60,000 bases of DNA from Takakia lepidozioides (Eukaryota; Streptophyta; Takakiopsida; Takakiales; Takakiaceae). Every line of letters starts with the position of its first letter. Within the stretch, counting starts at the first letter, position 1. The position numbers and the translations under genes are program-made. The DNA lies in contig CM060734.1 of assembly GCA_030704615.1 (NCBI GenBank), positions 61,026,042-61,086,041 on the forward strand, given 5' to 3'. Below the pieces are notes generated by a model. It did no database searches. It had not been told where the DNA came from and was given only the letters and a program-made list of their open reading frames with translations. Below, piece after piece: positions 59,104 to 60,000 of this stretch.

Positions 59104-60000
59104 GATGAGCTTGTTCGAGCTTGTTCTTTTATGATCATGCATGTTCCTGGACTACAGAATGGACCTCAGTCCATGAGGATACAGATAGCTATATATTTCA
59201 GTTTGGTCACTGAAAAAGTTTTGGCTTCATTCACCCGAGTTATTACAATTGAACCTGCGTCTCCTGTTTGTGTACACATAGGAAGGGTGTATTCCTTGAA
59301 CACGGTGCACCTGACCAAGTTTTGAAATTGACAAGTGGATAGAATAAATGCAGCATATTGTGTCCTACACGGGACCTACACGTACAATCCATGTGCTATG
59401 CTCGATCTGACAGCCATAAAAATTGTCTGTTTGCTGGTGTTGCATCACAACCATACTAGTCTCCCTGGAGCAGATTGCTGTTTCAGAAGAAAAGGAGAAT
59501 CGATTTGAAGGTGCAGATATATATATATGCTCATCGTTGGGTGACTCAAACCACTTTCCGGATGACTTTGAATGACCTTTGATCCCAACTGAGAATAGAT
59601 GGTAGGCATGTGTTCGTCTTCTAAGACAAGTATTGAATCCATATCAACGTGAGTATCAAAACCCACCGTTGTGCATAGAGGGTTTGCACCCTCATATCAA
59701 AGTTCATCACCATAGCAGCACACTCTTGTCAGATGGCTTATTTCCCGACTGGACTTGTTGCAAAGAATGTAGCACTGGACTTGTTGCAAAGAATGTAGCA
59801 CGGGAATGAAGAACACAATACATTTTCCACTTAATAAGTCTTGGTATGAGCTTTATAATTTTGAGTTGATAGGATGATACAACCATGAGTTGTACAGATC
59901 AAAATTGGACTGATGCATCACCAAATATATATAGTTGGGCTTTATAAAAAGCTCCTCAAACATGCTTCTTATATTTCGAGTCTTGCAATTTACAGAAGTT
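59104..60000. other. DHDPS 3' region to the window end
   Basis: No gene recognised. A tandem direct repeat of about 26 bp (CTGGACTTGTTGCAAAGAAT followed by GTAGCA, twice) lies at 59750-59802. A short AT run lies near 59517-59528. Confidence 0.5.

Overview
This is a stretch of nuclear DNA from a land plant. It contains spliced genes with GT-AG introns, a plastid ribosomal protein gene with a transit peptide, a PPR-DYW RNA-editing factor, a plant Golgi syntaxin and a plastid lysine-biosynthesis enzyme. The aquaporin has the HIP-type selectivity filter, and HIPs are described from mosses and lycophytes and not from seed plants. That favours a non-seed plant (bryophyte or lycophyte grade); the species cannot be named from the sequence alone.

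Gene-rich left half (1-37,100). A 5'-truncated PPR-DYW gene ends at 2030. From 34 bp after its stop lies a decayed duplicate (about 2064-4846) of an internal part of the APC1 gene. Next come plastid RPL28 (6633-7181, +) and a four-exon HIP aquaporin (8773-11179, -). A 38-exon APC1 gene (13161-33459, +) follows; all exon phases I derived close in frame (1995 codons plus stop). A five-exon SYP3-type syntaxin (34303-37078, -) is convergent with it. LINE-derived 3' fragments sit in two APC1 introns and in the aquaporin intron.

Repeat-rich right half (37,900-56,700). A degenerate tandem array with a period of about 181-191 bp (six units) is followed by an antisense Ty3/Gypsy gag-protease fragment. 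That fragment is split by a 10.4-kb Mutator-like element (40422-50869). The insertion is marked by a 10-bp target duplication, and the interrupted frame matches on both sides. The element carries a broken MULE transposase (three in-frame stops, one intron), a ParB/sulfiredoxin-like gene on the minus strand, and a decayed plus-strand gene ending in an amino-methyltransferase-type AdoMet motif. At least eight near-perfect palindromes sharing one core lie between and inside these genes. To the right lie an unrelated chromodomain Gypsy 3' end with its LTR, a tRNA-derived SINE and AT-rich sequence.

Right end. A four-exon plastid dihydrodipicolinate synthase gene (57002-59103, +) closes the window.

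The host genes are unrelated housekeeping functions: organelle RNA editing, plastid translation, water transport, cell cycle, Golgi trafficking and lysine synthesis. The most unusual content is the Mutator-like element, with its ParB-like plus methyltransferase-like cargo and palindrome family, and the internal APC1 duplication.
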